64,000 nt of DNA from Pseudomonas graminis (lineage in GTDB: Bacteria > Pseudomonadota > Gammaproteobacteria > Pseudomonadales > Pseudomonadaceae). Position numbers and translations under genes: made by a program. Below the pieces are notes generated by a model. That model worked only from the letters and a program-made list of their open reading frames with translations. It was not told the DNA's origin and ran no database searches. The first letter of the stretch is position 1, and each line of letters opens with the position of its first letter. Of the stretch, positions 7,534 through 16,812 are shown piece by piece. Location of the stretch: the NCBI RefSeq assembly GCF_001705435.1, contig NZ_MDEN01000069.1, forward strand, positions 248,001-312,000, read 5' to 3'.

Positions 7534-9278
7534 TGAAACTCGAAGGGGCGCTTTACCCGTGGCGGTTCCGTGTCGTGGTCGGCCTGCTGTCGGTCATGGT
7601 CATCGCGATCTGCTACCGCATCGTCGACCTGCAAGTCATCGACCACCGCTTCCTTATCGAACAGGGTGATGCGCGCAGCCTGCGTACCGTTTCGATTCCT
7701 GCCCACCGTGGTTTGATCACTGACCGCAACGGTGAGCCCCTTGCTGTCAGTACGCCGGTCACCACCATTTGGGCCAACCCGTCCGAAATGCAGGCCGACA
7801 AGACCAAGTGGGTCCAGCTTGCGCAGGCACTGGGGCAGGACCCCAAGGCGCTGACGGATCGCCTCAATGAGCAGGCGAGCAAGGAATTCATCTATCTGGT
7901 CCGTGGCCTGACCCCGGAGCAGGGTCAGTCGGTACTCGATCTGAAAGTCCCGGGCGTTTACGGCAAGGAAGAATTCCGCCGTTTCTACCCGGCGGGCGAT
8001 GTCACCGCGCACATGGTCGGCTTTACCGACCTCGATGATCACGGCCGTGAAGGCGTAGAGCTGGCCTATGAAGACTGGCTCGCGGGTGTCCCCGGCAAGC
8101 GGCAGGTCATCAAGGACCGGCGCGGCAGGATGATCAAAGACCTGCAAGTGAAGAAAAACGCCAAGGCCGGCAAGACCTTGGCTTTGTCTATTGATCTGCG
8201 CCTGCAATACCTGGCAACCCGCGAGCTGCGTAACGCCATTCAGGAAAACGACGCCAAGGCCGGCAGCCTGGTGATCATGGACGTGAAAACCGGCGAAGTG
8301 CTGGCGATGGTCAATCAGCCGACCTACAACCCGAACAACCGTCGCACCATGGTGCCGGCCGCGATGCGCAACCGCGCGATCATCGACGTGTTCGAGCCCG
8401 GTTCGACCATGAAGCCGATCTCCATGACCGCTGCGCTGGAAAGTGGCCGCTGGAAACCGAGCGACAAGGTCGAGGTGTATCCGGGTACGTTGCAGATCGG
8501 TAAATACACGATCCGTGACGTGACCAAAACCGAAGGCCCGATCCTCGACCTGACCGGCATCCTGATCAACTCCAGTAACGTCGGCATGAGCAAGGTGGCG
8601 TTCGACGTGGGTGGCGAAGCGATTTTTCATGCCATGCAGCGCGTGGGCCTGGGCCAATACACCGGCCTCGGCTTCCCGGGCGAGCGCGTCGGCAACTTGC
8701 CGAACTACCGCGAGTGGCGCAAGGCTGAAACCGCAACGCTTTCGTACGGTTATGGCCTTTCGGTGACGGCGCTGCAGTTGGTGCACGCCTACGCGGCACT
8801 GGCCAACAACGGCAAGATTGTGCCGCTGACCATTCTCAAAACCGATAATCCAGCCGAGTCGGTTCAGGCCATTCCGGAAGCGACGGCCAAGACCGTGCAG
8901 GGCATGTTGCAGCAAGTGATCGAAGACCCGCGCGGCGTTTACCGTGCGCGCGTTCCGTCGTATCACGTGGCAGGCAAGTCCGGTACCGCGCGTAAGACAT
9001 CCGTGGGCACCAAAGGCTATGCCGAAAATTCCTACCGTTCGCTGTTCGCCGGTTTCGGCCCGATGAGCAACCCGCGTTACGCGGTCGTTGTGGTCATCGA
9101 TGAGCCGAGCAAAGGCGGTTACTTCGGCGGTCTGGTTTCCGCTCCAGTCTTCAGCAAGGTGATGTCGGGCACGTTGCGCTTGATGAACGTGCGTCCGGAC
9201 AACCTCGCGCCGGTTCCGCCTGAGCAACAAGCTAACGCTGTGCCCGCCGTCGCTCCAGTCAAGGGAGGGCGTGGCTGA
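7530..9278 (+). CDS. ftsI: Septal peptidoglycan transpeptidase FtsI (PBP3)
   Basis: 582-residue class B penicillin-binding protein that crosslinks septal peptidoglycan with FtsW, and a main beta-lactam target. It has an N-terminal membrane anchor (about 12-32), a PBP dimer/pedestal domain (about 50-220) and a transpeptidase domain. Catalytic motifs are complete: STMK with Ser at about 292, SSN at about 350, and KSGTA near 486. The length matches Pseudomonas PBP3. It overlaps ftsL by 4 bases and murE by 1 (TGATG). Confidence 0.97.
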   Translation: MMKLEGALYPWRFRVVVGLLSVMVIAICYRIVDLQVIDHRFLIEQGDARSLRTVSIPAHRGLITDRNGEPLAVSTPVTTIWANPSEMQADKTKWVQLAQALGQDPKALTDRLNEQASKEFIYLVRGLTPEQGQSVLDLKVPGVYGKEEFRRFYPAGDVTAHMVGFTDLDDHGREGVELAYEDWLAGVPGKRQVIKDRRGRMIKDLQVKKNAKAGKTLALSIDLRLQYLATRELRNAIQENDAKAGSLVIMDVKTGEVLAMVNQPTYNPNNRRTMVPAAMRNRAIIDVFEPGSTMKPISMTAALESGRWKPSDKVEVYPGTLQIGKYTIRDVTKTEGPILDLTGILINSSNVGMSKVAFDVGGEAIFHAMQRVGLGQYTGLGFPGERVGNLPNYREWRKAETATLSYGYGLSVTALQLVHAYAALANNGKIVPLTILKTDNPAESVQAIPEATAKTVQGMLQQVIEDPRGVYRARVPSYHVAGKSGTARKTSVGTKGYAENSYRSLFAGFGPMSNPRYAVVVVIDEPSKGGYFGGLVSAPVFSKVMSGTLRLMNVRPDNLAPVPPEQQANAVPAVAPVKGGRG

Positions 9279-10741
9279 TGTCTTTGAATTTGAGCAAGCT
9301 GTTTGCCCAGTGCAACCGCGATCTGCTGATTCGCGAACTGACCCTGGACAGCCGCAAGGTGCGTCCGGGCGATCTGTTTCTGGCGATTCCGGGCCTCAAG
9401 GTCGATGGCCGTGAGCACATTACCGACGCCATTGCACACGGCGCGGCGGCCATCGCTTATGAAGCCGAAGGCGCCAAGGTGCTGCCGATCACCGACATCC
9501 CGATGATGCCGGTCAAGGGCCTGGCGGCACAGTTGTCCGACCTCGCCGGGCGCTTTTATGGCGACCCGAGCCGCAATCTGAACCTGATCGGCGTGACCGG
9601 CACCAACGGCAAAACCAGCGTGACTCAGTTGGTGGCGCAGGCGCTGGACAAGCTCGGGCAGCACTGCGGCATCATCGGCACGCTGGGCACCGGCTTCTAT
9701 AGCGAGCTGAAAAGCGGCATTCACACCACGCCGGATCCGATCTCCGTGCAATCGACCCTCTATGACCTGAAAAGGGCCGGCGCCAAAGCGGTTGCCATGG
9801 AAGTCTCGTCCCATGGGCTGGATCAGGGCCGGGTGACCGCGCTGGCGTTCGACGTGGCGGTGATGACCAATCTGTCCCGTGACCATCTCGATTACCACGG
9901 CACCATGGAAGCCTACGCGGCCGCCAAGGCCAAGCTGTTCGCCTGGAATGACCTGCGTTGCCGTGTGGTCAATCTCGACGACGCCTTTGGGCGCGAGCTT
10001 GCGGCTGCGCCCCACGCGTCGCGTCTGATCACTTACAGCCAGGAAGACAGCAGCGCTTATCTGTTCTGCCGCGATGCGCATTTCGATGACGACGGCGTAC
10101 GCGCGACCTTGCTGACGCCCCAGGGCAGTCATGTCTTGCGCAGCAGCTTGCTGGGCCGTTTCAACCTGAGCAATGTGCTGGCCGCAGTCGGCGCGTTGAT
10201 GGGTCTCGATTATCCGCTGGACGACATCTTGAAGGTGCTGCCAACGCTGGAAGGCCCTGCCGGCCGGATGCAGCGTCTGGGCGGTGGCTCGCGTCCACTG
10301 GTGGTGGTCGATTACGCCCACACCCCTGATGCGCTGGAAAAAGTGCTTGCCGCTTTGCGCCCCCACGCAAAAGGTCAACTGACCTGCCTGTTCGGCTGCG
10401 GCGGCGATCGCGATCGTGGCAAGCGTCCGCTGATGGCCGAAGTGGTCGAGCGTCTGGCCGACAAAGTGCTGGTCACCGACGACAACCCGCGCAGCGAAGA
10501 CCCTGCTCGTATTTTCGATGACATCCGTGGCGGATTCGTCGCGGCGAACGCAGTCAATTTCGTTGCCGGGCGCGGTCAGGCCATCGCTCAGATCATCGCC
10601 CAGGCGTCCGCTGCCGATGTGATCGTGCTGGCTGGCAAGGGCCACGAGGATTACCAGGAAATCAACGGACAGCGTCAGCCGTTTTCCGATCTGGAAGAAG
10701 CCACCAAAGCGCTCGACGCTTGGGAGGCCGCACATGCTTAA
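9278..10741 (+). CDS. murE: UDP-MurNAc-L-Ala-D-Glu:meso-diaminopimelate ligase MurE
   Basis: 487-residue cytoplasmic Mur ligase that adds the third residue of the stem peptide using ATP. The P-loop GVTGTNGKTS is at about 105-114. The substrate motif DNPR near residue 402 (TDDNPRSEDP) specifies meso-DAP rather than lysine, and the central and C-terminal Mur ligase domains are present. It overlaps ftsI by 1 base and murF by 8. Confidence 0.97.
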   Translation: MSLNLSKLFAQCNRDLLIRELTLDSRKVRPGDLFLAIPGLKVDGREHITDAIAHGAAAIAYEAEGAKVLPITDIPMMPVKGLAAQLSDLAGRFYGDPSRNLNLIGVTGTNGKTSVTQLVAQALDKLGQHCGIIGTLGTGFYSELKSGIHTTPDPISVQSTLYDLKRAGAKAVAMEVSSHGLDQGRVTALAFDVAVMTNLSRDHLDYHGTMEAYAAAKAKLFAWNDLRCRVVNLDDAFGRELAAAPHASRLITYSQEDSSAYLFCRDAHFDDDGVRATLLTPQGSHVLRSSLLGRFNLSNVLAAVGALMGLDYPLDDILKVLPTLEGPAGRMQRLGGGSRPLVVVDYAHTPDALEKVLAALRPHAKGQLTCLFGCGGDRDRGKRPLMAEVVERLADKVLVTDDNPRSEDPARIFDDIRGGFVAANAVNFVAGRGQAIAQIIAQASAADVIVLAGKGHEDYQEINGQRQPFSDLEEATKALDAWEAAHA

Positions 10742-12104
10742 GCCGCTCTCGTTCAGCGAATTGCTTGTGCCGCTCGACGCGCGTCGTGTGGGCCATGACT
10801 GCAGTTTCTCCGGTGTCAGCATCGACAGCCGCGGGATCACGCCCGGCCAGTTGTTCGTGGCGCTGACCGGCCCGCGGTTTGACGGTCACGACTACCTTGA
10901 TCAAGTCGCCGCCAAAGGCGCAGTCGGCGCATTGGTTGAGCGCGAGATCCCGGGCAGTTCGTTGCCGCAGTTGATCGTCACCGACACCCGCAAAGCCCTG
11001 GCGCAACTGGGCGCGCTGAACCGCAATGCGTTTATGGACAAGCCGGTCGCTGCGATCACCGGTTCCAGCGGCAAGACCACTGTGAAAGAAATGCTCGCGA
11101 GCATTCTGCGCACGCGCGGTCCTGTGCTTGCGACGCGCGGCAATCTGAACAACGAATTGGGCGTCCCGTTGACGCTGCTTGAGCTGGCGCCGGAATTCGA
11201 TGCCGCTGTGATTGAACTGGGCGCGTCCCGTGTGGGCGAGATCGCTTTCACCGTCAGCCTGACCAAGCCCCACGTCTGTGTCCTGACCAACGCCGGGACT
11301 GCCCACGTGGGCGAGTTCGGCGGTCCGGAAAAGATCGTCGAAGCCAAGGGCGAGATCATCGAAGGCCTGGACGCTCGCGGTATCGCGGTATTGAACCTCG
11401 ACGACAAGGCATTCGATATCTGGGTGGCCCGCGCCGGCGCACGCAAAGTCTTGAGCTTCGCGCTCAGCAACAGCCGCGCCGACTTCCACGCCACCGACCT
11501 GGGCATCGACGCGCGCGGTTGCCCGGCGTTCACGCTGAACACCCCGGCCGGCTCCGCGCCGGTGCAATTGAATCTGTTGGGCACGCATAACGTTGCCAAC
11601 GCATTGGCCGCCGCTGCTGCTGCCCATGCGCTGGGCGTTTCGCTCGCGGGCATCGTGGCCGGGCTCAACGACGTGCAGCCGGTCAAGGGTCGCACTGTGG
11701 CGCAACTGGCGCCGAACGGCATGCGCGTCATTGATGACACCTACAACGCCAACCCCACGTCCGTGGCGGCCGCGACCGACATTCTCACCGGGTTCCCGGG
11801 CCGCAAGGTGCTGGTGCTGGGCGATATCGGCGAGCTGGGCGCCTGGGCGGAGCAGGGCCATCGCGACGTCGGTGCATACGCAGCCGGCAAGGTCGACGCG
11901 CTGTATGCCGTCGGTCCGTTGATGGCCCATGCGGTCAGGGCTTTCGGGCAGGATGCCCGCCATTTTGAAACTCAGGCCGAGCTGATCGAAGCGCTCGGCG
12001 CCGAGCACGATAAAAACACCACCATTTTGATTAAAGGTTCACGCAGCGCTGCGATGGAAAACGTCGTAGCGGCCTTATGCGGAACACGCCTGGAGAAACA
12101 TTAA
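10734..12104 (+). CDS. murF: UDP-MurNAc-tripeptide:D-Ala-D-Ala ligase MurF
   Basis: 456-residue Mur ligase that completes the UDP-MurNAc-pentapeptide. P-loop ITGSSGKTTVKE is at about 107-118, with N-terminal uridine-binding and C-terminal rotating domains, including VIDDTYNANPTSV, which is characteristic of MurF. It overlaps murE by 8 bases, and its TAA shares one base with the mraY ATG (TAATG). Confidence 0.97.
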   Translation: MLKPLSFSELLVPLDARRVGHDCSFSGVSIDSRGITPGQLFVALTGPRFDGHDYLDQVAAKGAVGALVEREIPGSSLPQLIVTDTRKALAQLGALNRNAFMDKPVAAITGSSGKTTVKEMLASILRTRGPVLATRGNLNNELGVPLTLLELAPEFDAAVIELGASRVGEIAFTVSLTKPHVCVLTNAGTAHVGEFGGPEKIVEAKGEIIEGLDARGIAVLNLDDKAFDIWVARAGARKVLSFALSNSRADFHATDLGIDARGCPAFTLNTPAGSAPVQLNLLGTHNVANALAAAAAAHALGVSLAGIVAGLNDVQPVKGRTVAQLAPNGMRVIDDTYNANPTSVAAATDILTGFPGRKVLVLGDIGELGAWAEQGHRDVGAYAAGKVDALYAVGPLMAHAVRAFGQDARHFETQAELIEALGAEHDKNTTILIKGSRSAAMENVVAALCGTRLEKH

Positions 12105-13186
12105 TGCTGCTGCTGCTGGCCGAGTATCTGCAACAGTTCTACAAAGGCTTTGCGGTCTTTCAGTACCTGACCCTGCGCGGGATCCTTGGCGTGCTCACTG
12201 CACTGTCACTTTCCCTGTGCCTGGGCCCGTGGATGATCCGCGCCCTGCAGAGCAAGCAGATCGGTCAATCCGTGCGCAACGACGGACCCCAATCGCACCT
12301 CTCCAAGTCCGGCACGCCGACCATGGGTGGCGCGCTGATTCTGTCTGCAATCGGCATCGCCACGTTGCTGTGGGCCGATCTGAGCAACCGTTACGTCTGG
12401 GTCGTGCTGATCGTCACGCTGCTGTTTGGCGCCATCGGTTGGGTCGACGACTACCGCAAGGTGATCGAAAAGAACTCGCGCGGTCTTCCGAGCCGCTGGA
12501 AATACTTCTGGCAGTCGGTGTTCGGCCTGGGCGCGGCGATCTTCCTTTATATGACGGCGCAATCTCCGGTTGAAACCACACTGCTGATTCCGATGCTCAA
12601 AGACTTCAGCATCCCGCTGGGCATCGGCTTCGTCGTGCTGACCTACTTCGTGATCGTCGGCTCCAGCAACGCCGTGAACCTGACGGATGGCCTGGACGGT
12701 CTGGCGATCATGCCAACGGTGATGGTTGGCGGCGCGCTGGGGATCTTCTGCTACCTGTCGGGTAACGTGAAGTTCGCGGAATACCTGCTGATCCCTTATG
12801 TGCCGGGCGCGGGCGAGCTGATTGTGTTCTGTGGCGCGCTGATCGGTGCAGGCCTGGGCTTCCTCTGGTTCAACACCTATCCGGCTCAAGTGTTCATGGG
12901 CGACGTCGGTGCACTGGCATTGGGCGCGGCACTGGGCACCATCGCGGTGATCGTCCGTCAGGAAATCGTCCTGTTCATCATGGGCGGCGTCTTCGTAATG
13001 GAGACCCTGTCAGTCGTCATTCAGGTCGCATCCTTTAAATTGACCGGCCGCCGCGTTTTCCGCATGGCGCCCATCCATCACCACTTTGAACTCAAGGGCT
13101 GGCCCGAGCCGCGCGTGATTGTCCGTTTCTGGATCATCACCGTGATTCTGGTGTTGGTCGGCCTTGCCACGTTGAAACTGAGGTAG
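12104..13186 (+). CDS. mraY: Phospho-MurNAc-pentapeptide translocase MraY
   Basis: 360-residue polytopic inner-membrane enzyme that transfers phospho-MurNAc-pentapeptide to undecaprenyl phosphate to give lipid I. About ten hydrophobic segments are visible. Diagnostic motifs: KSGTPTMGG, WVDDYRKV, SSNAVNLTDGLDGLA (catalytic Asp loop) and APIHHHFELKGWPE. The ATG at 12104 gives exactly the family length; an in-frame ATG 27 bases upstream lies inside murF. It is followed by a 5-base gap to murD. Confidence 0.97.
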   Translation: MLLLLAEYLQQFYKGFAVFQYLTLRGILGVLTALSLSLCLGPWMIRALQSKQIGQSVRNDGPQSHLSKSGTPTMGGALILSAIGIATLLWADLSNRYVWVVLIVTLLFGAIGWVDDYRKVIEKNSRGLPSRWKYFWQSVFGLGAAIFLYMTAQSPVETTLLIPMLKDFSIPLGIGFVVLTYFVIVGSSNAVNLTDGLDGLAIMPTVMVGGALGIFCYLSGNVKFAEYLLIPYVPGAGELIVFCGALIGAGLGFLWFNTYPAQVFMGDVGALALGAALGTIAVIVRQEIVLFIMGGVFVMETLSVVIQVASFKLTGRRVFRMAPIHHHFELKGWPEPRVIVRFWIITVILVLVGLATLKLR

Positions 13187-13191
13187 AACGA

Positions 13192-14538
13192 GTGTCACTG
13201 ATCGCTTCTGACCACTTCCGCATCGTTGTCGGCCTCGGCAAGAGCGGCATGTCCCTGGTTCGCTTCCTGGCGAACCGGGGTGTGTCGTTTGCTGTCGCCG
13301 ATACGCGGGAGCATCCGCCAGAACTCGCGACCTTGCGCCGTGACTACCCGCAGGTCGAAGTGCGCTGTGGTGAGCTGGACGTTGAATTCCTGTGCCGCGC
13401 CGACGAGCTGTATGTCAGCCCTGGCCTGGCGTTGGCGACCCCGGCGCTGCAGCAAGCGGCCATGCGCGGCGTGAAGTTGTCCGGCGATATCGAGCTCTTT
13501 GCCCGCAACGCCAAGGCGCCCATCGTGGCCATCAGCGGATCGAACGCGAAAAGCACGGTCACCACATTGGTGGGCGAGATGGCTGCGGCAGCGGGCAAGC
13601 GAGTCGCGGTCGGCGGCAATCTCGGCACGCCGGCGCTGGATCTGCTCAGCGACGACGTCGAGCTGTATGTCATGGAGCTGTCGAGCTTTCAGCTGGAAAC
13701 CACCGATCAACTCGGCGCCGAAGTGGCTACCGTGCTGAACATCAGCGAAGACCACATGGATCGCTACGCCGGGCTGCCGGCTTATCACTTGGCCAAGCAC
13801 CGGATTTTCCGTGGCGCGCGGCAGGTGGTGGTCAATCGTCAGGACGCGCTGACCCGCCCGTTGATCGGCGAAGGCGTGCCGTGCTGGACCTTCGGTTTGA
13901 ACAAGCCGGACAGAAACGGCTTCGGCTTGCGCGAAGAGAACGGCGAGAAGTATCTGGCCTTCCAGTTCGACAACCTGATGCCGGTCCGCGAGCTGAAAAT
14001 CCGTGGCGGCCACAATCAGGCCAACGCCCTGGCCGCACTGGCGCTGGGTCACGCGGTGGGTCTGCCGTTTGACGCCATGCTTGCCAGCCTCAAGACATTT
14101 GCCGGTCTGGTTCATCGCTGCCAGTGGCTGCGTGAGCTCAACGGCGTGAATTACTACGACGACTCCAAAGCGACCAACGTCGGTGCCGCGCTGGCAGCGA
14201 TTGAAGGCCTTGGCGCCGACATCGACGGCAAGCTGGTGCTGATTGCCGGCGGCGACGGCAAGGGCGCGGATTTCACTCCGTTGAAAGCCCCGGTTGCCGC
14301 CCATTGCCGCGCCGTTGTCCTGCTGGGCCGCGATGCGGATTTGCTCGCCGCGACCTTCGGCGATTCGGTGCCTCTGGTACGCGTCACTACATTGGAAGAA
14401 GCCGTGCAACGTGCTGCTGATATCGCGCAGGAGGGGGACGCCGTGTTGCTGTCGCCTGCTTGCGCAAGCCTGGACATGTTCAAGAATTTCGAAGAGCGCG
14501 GACAACTGTTCGCCCGGGCCGTGGGGGACTTGTCATGA
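13192..14538 (+). CDS. murD: UDP-MurNAc-L-alanine:D-glutamate ligase MurD
   Basis: 448-residue Mur ligase adding D-glutamate, the second stem residue. It has an N-terminal Rossmann-like domain (VVGLGKSGMSLVRFL), P-loop ISGSNAKSTVTTLV at about 114-127, and a C-terminal domain with YYDDSKATNVGA. The start is GTG at 13192, five bases after mraY. The stop overlaps the ftsW start (ATGA). Confidence 0.97.
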   Translation: MSLIASDHFRIVVGLGKSGMSLVRFLANRGVSFAVADTREHPPELATLRRDYPQVEVRCGELDVEFLCRADELYVSPGLALATPALQQAAMRGVKLSGDIELFARNAKAPIVAISGSNAKSTVTTLVGEMAAAAGKRVAVGGNLGTPALDLLSDDVELYVMELSSFQLETTDQLGAEVATVLNISEDHMDRYAGLPAYHLAKHRIFRGARQVVVNRQDALTRPLIGEGVPCWTFGLNKPDRNGFGLREENGEKYLAFQFDNLMPVRELKIRGGHNQANALAALALGHAVGLPFDAMLASLKTFAGLVHRCQWLRELNGVNYYDDSKATNVGAALAAIEGLGADIDGKLVLIAGGDGKGADFTPLKAPVAAHCRAVVLLGRDADLLAATFGDSVPLVRVTTLEEAVQRAADIAQEGDAVLLSPACASLDMFKNFEERGQLFARAVGDLS

Positions 14539-15752
14539 TTTTTGGCGTGATCAAGCCGTACCCGTCGCCGATCATCAGCGGCCGTGGCGTTGACGTCGAT
14601 TTCCCGATGCTCGCCGGTTGCCTGGCGTTGCTGGGCCTGGGCCTGGTGATGATCACTTCCGCGTCGTCGGAAGTGGCCGCCGTTCAGTCGGGCAACGCGC
14701 TGTACATGATGACCCGTCACTTGATCTATCTGGTGCTCGGCCTCGTCGCTTGCGTCGCGACCATGATGGTGCCCGTCGCCACTTGGCAGCGTCTCGGCTG
14801 GCTGATGCTGATCGGTGCATTCGGCCTGTTGATCGCGGTGATCGTGCCCGGCATCGGGCGTGAGGTGAACGGTTCGATGCGCTGGATCGGCTTCGGCATG
14901 TTCAACGTGCAGCCGTCGGAAATCGCCAAGGTATTCGTGGTGATTTTCCTCGCCGGTTACTTGATTCGACGCCAGCAGGAAGTGCGCGAGAGCTGGATGG
15001 GCTTCTTCAAGCCGTTCATCGTCTTGCTGCCGATGGCTGGCCTGCTGCTGATGGAGCCGGACTTCGGCGCCACGGTCGTGATGATGGGCGCGGCGGCGGC
15101 GATGCTGTTCCTCGGCGGCGTTGGCCTGTTCCGTTTCAGTTTGATGGTGGCCCTGGCGGTTGCCGCAGTGTTCGTTCTGGTTCAGGCCCAGCCGTACCGG
15201 ATGGCGCGTCTGATTACCTTCACCGACCCGTGGTCCGATCAATTCGGTTCCGGCTACCAACTGACCCAGGCGCTGATCGCCTTCGGTCGCGGCGAATGGT
15301 TCGGCGTCGGCCTTGGCAACAGCGTGCAGAAGCAGTTCTACCTGCCGGAAGCCCACACCGACTTCGTGTTCTCGGTACTGGCCGAAGAGCTGGGCGTCGT
15401 GGGTTCACTGGCTACGGTCGGGCTGTTCGTGTTCGTCAGTATCCGCGCCATGTACATCGGCATGTGGGCCGAGCGCGCCAAGCAGTTCTTCGCCGCGTAC
15501 ACCGCCTACGGCCTGGCCTTTCTGTGGATTGGTCAGTTCCTGATCAACATCGGCGTGAACGTCGGTTTGCTGCCGACCAAGGGTCTGACCCTGCCATTCC
15601 TCAGCTACGGCGGCAGTTCGTTGATCATCTGCTGCGCGAGTCTGGGGCTGTTGCTGCGCATCGAATGGGAATCGCGCAACAACATGGGCAGCGAAGAAGC
15701 CGAGTTCCAGGAGAGCGACTTTGCCGAGGAGCCGACCCATGGCCGCCGGTAA
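14535..15752 (+). CDS. ftsW: Septal peptidoglycan glycosyltransferase FtsW (SEDS family)
   Basis: 405-residue SEDS-family membrane enzyme that polymerises lipid II at the septum together with FtsI. About ten membrane segments follow a short cytoplasmic N-terminus (VDVDFPMLAGCLALLGLGLVMI). Family motifs include GREVNGSMRWIGFG, QPSEIAKVF, EAHTDFVFSVLAEELG and LPTKGLTLPFLSYGGSSL. I chose the ATG at 14535 (overlapping the murD stop) over one 75 bases upstream inside murD. Its end overlaps murG by 14 bases. Confidence 0.96.
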   Translation: MIFGVIKPYPSPIISGRGVDVDFPMLAGCLALLGLGLVMITSASSEVAAVQSGNALYMMTRHLIYLVLGLVACVATMMVPVATWQRLGWLMLIGAFGLLIAVIVPGIGREVNGSMRWIGFGMFNVQPSEIAKVFVVIFLAGYLIRRQQEVRESWMGFFKPFIVLLPMAGLLLMEPDFGATVVMMGAAAAMLFLGGVGLFRFSLMVALAVAAVFVLVQAQPYRMARLITFTDPWSDQFGSGYQLTQALIAFGRGEWFGVGLGNSVQKQFYLPEAHTDFVFSVLAEELGVVGSLATVGLFVFVSIRAMYIGMWAERAKQFFAAYTAYGLAFLWIGQFLINIGVNVGLLPTKGLTLPFLSYGGSSLIICCASLGLLLRIEWESRNNMGSEEAEFQESDFAEEPTHGRR

Positions 15753-16812
15753 CGTGTTGATCATGGCAGGCGGCACCGGCGGACACGTGTTCCCGGCGCT
15801 GGCGTGCGCCCGTGAGTTCCAGGCCCGCGGTTACACCGTGCATTGGCTGGGAACGCCGCGCGGCATCGAGAACGAGCTGGTGCCCGCAGCAGGCTTGAAG
15901 CTGCACCTGATCAACGTCACGGGTTTGCGTGGCAAGGGTCGGCTGTCGCTGCTGAAGGCGCCGTTCATGTTGATCAAAGCGTTGTTGCAGGCGCGCAAGG
16001 TGGTGGGTGAGTTGAAGCCGGTCTGCGTCGTCGGCTTCGGTGGCTACGTGACAGGCCCAGGCGGTCTGGCGGCGAAGCTGGCTGGCGTGCCGCTGATCAT
16101 TCATGAGCAGAACGCGGTGGCGGGCACGGCCAATCGCAGCCTGGCGTCCTTCGCCGCGCGGGTCTGTGAAGCGTTCCCGCAGACATTCGCCGCATCGGCC
16201 AAGCGCCGTACCACCGGTAACCCGGTGCGCGCCGAGCTGTTTTTCGAGACGCCGCGCCAGACGCTGATCGGTCGCCGGCCTCGTTTGCTGGTGCTGGGCG
16301 GAAGCCTGGGCGCCGAGCCGCTGAACAAATTGCTGCCGGAAGCTCTGGCGCAAGTGCCTGCCGACATCCGCCCTGAAGTGTTTCATCAGGCCGGCAAGCA
16401 TCACGATGAAGTGACCGCCGAGCGTTACCGCGCCGCCGGTGTCGAGGCGCAGGTCGCCCCGTTCATCAAAGACATGGCCCAAGCCTATGGCTGGGCGGAT
16501 CTGGTGGTCTGCCGCGCAGGTGCGTTGACCGTCAGTGAACTGGCTGCTGCCGGACTGCCGTCATTGCTGGTGCCTTTGCCCCACGCGATCGACGATCACC
16601 AGTCGCGCAATGCCGAATATCTGGCTCGCGAGGGCGCTGCCTTCGTCATGCCGCAAGCGACAACTGGCGCCGCCGAGATGGCCGCTCGCCTGAAAGAGGT
16701 TTTGATGCAACCCGAACAATTGAACCGCATGGCCGTCACGGCTCGCCAACTGGCCAAGCCTGACGCCACCAACACCGTCGTCGATATCTGCCTGGAGGTG
16801 GCCCATGGTTGA
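15739..16812 (+). CDS. murG: Lipid II synthase MurG (GlcNAc transferase)
   Basis: 357-residue peripheral membrane GT28 glycosyltransferase that adds GlcNAc to lipid I to give lipid II. It starts MAAGNVLIMAGGTGGHVFPALA, whose GGTGGH loop is the family signature. The C-terminal domain holds the UDP-GlcNAc site (VCRAGALTVSELAAAGLPSLLVPLPHA). The ATG at 15739 is preferred over one at 15721 because it gives the family N-terminus. It overlaps ftsW by 14 bases and murC by 8. Confidence 0.97.
   Translation: MAAGNVLIMAGGTGGHVFPALACAREFQARGYTVHWLGTPRGIENELVPAAGLKLHLINVTGLRGKGRLSLLKAPFMLIKALLQARKVVGELKPVCVVGFGGYVTGPGGLAAKLAGVPLIIHEQNAVAGTANRSLASFAARVCEAFPQTFAASAKRRTTGNPVRAELFFETPRQTLIGRRPRLLVLGGSLGAEPLNKLLPEALAQVPADIRPEVFHQAGKHHDEVTAERYRAAGVEAQVAPFIKDMAQAYGWADLVVCRAGALTVSELAAAGLPSLLVPLPHAIDDHQSRNAEYLAREGAAFVMPQATTGAAEMAARLKEVLMQPEQLNRMAVTARQLAKPDATNTVVDICLEVAHG

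Noticed and set aside
7479..9230. 583-codon open frame antisense to ftsI, and similar long ones antisense to murE, murF, murD, ftsA and ftsZ
   Set aside because: Long antisense frames are common in GC-rich genes; their composition is His/Arg/Gln-rich and matches no protein family.
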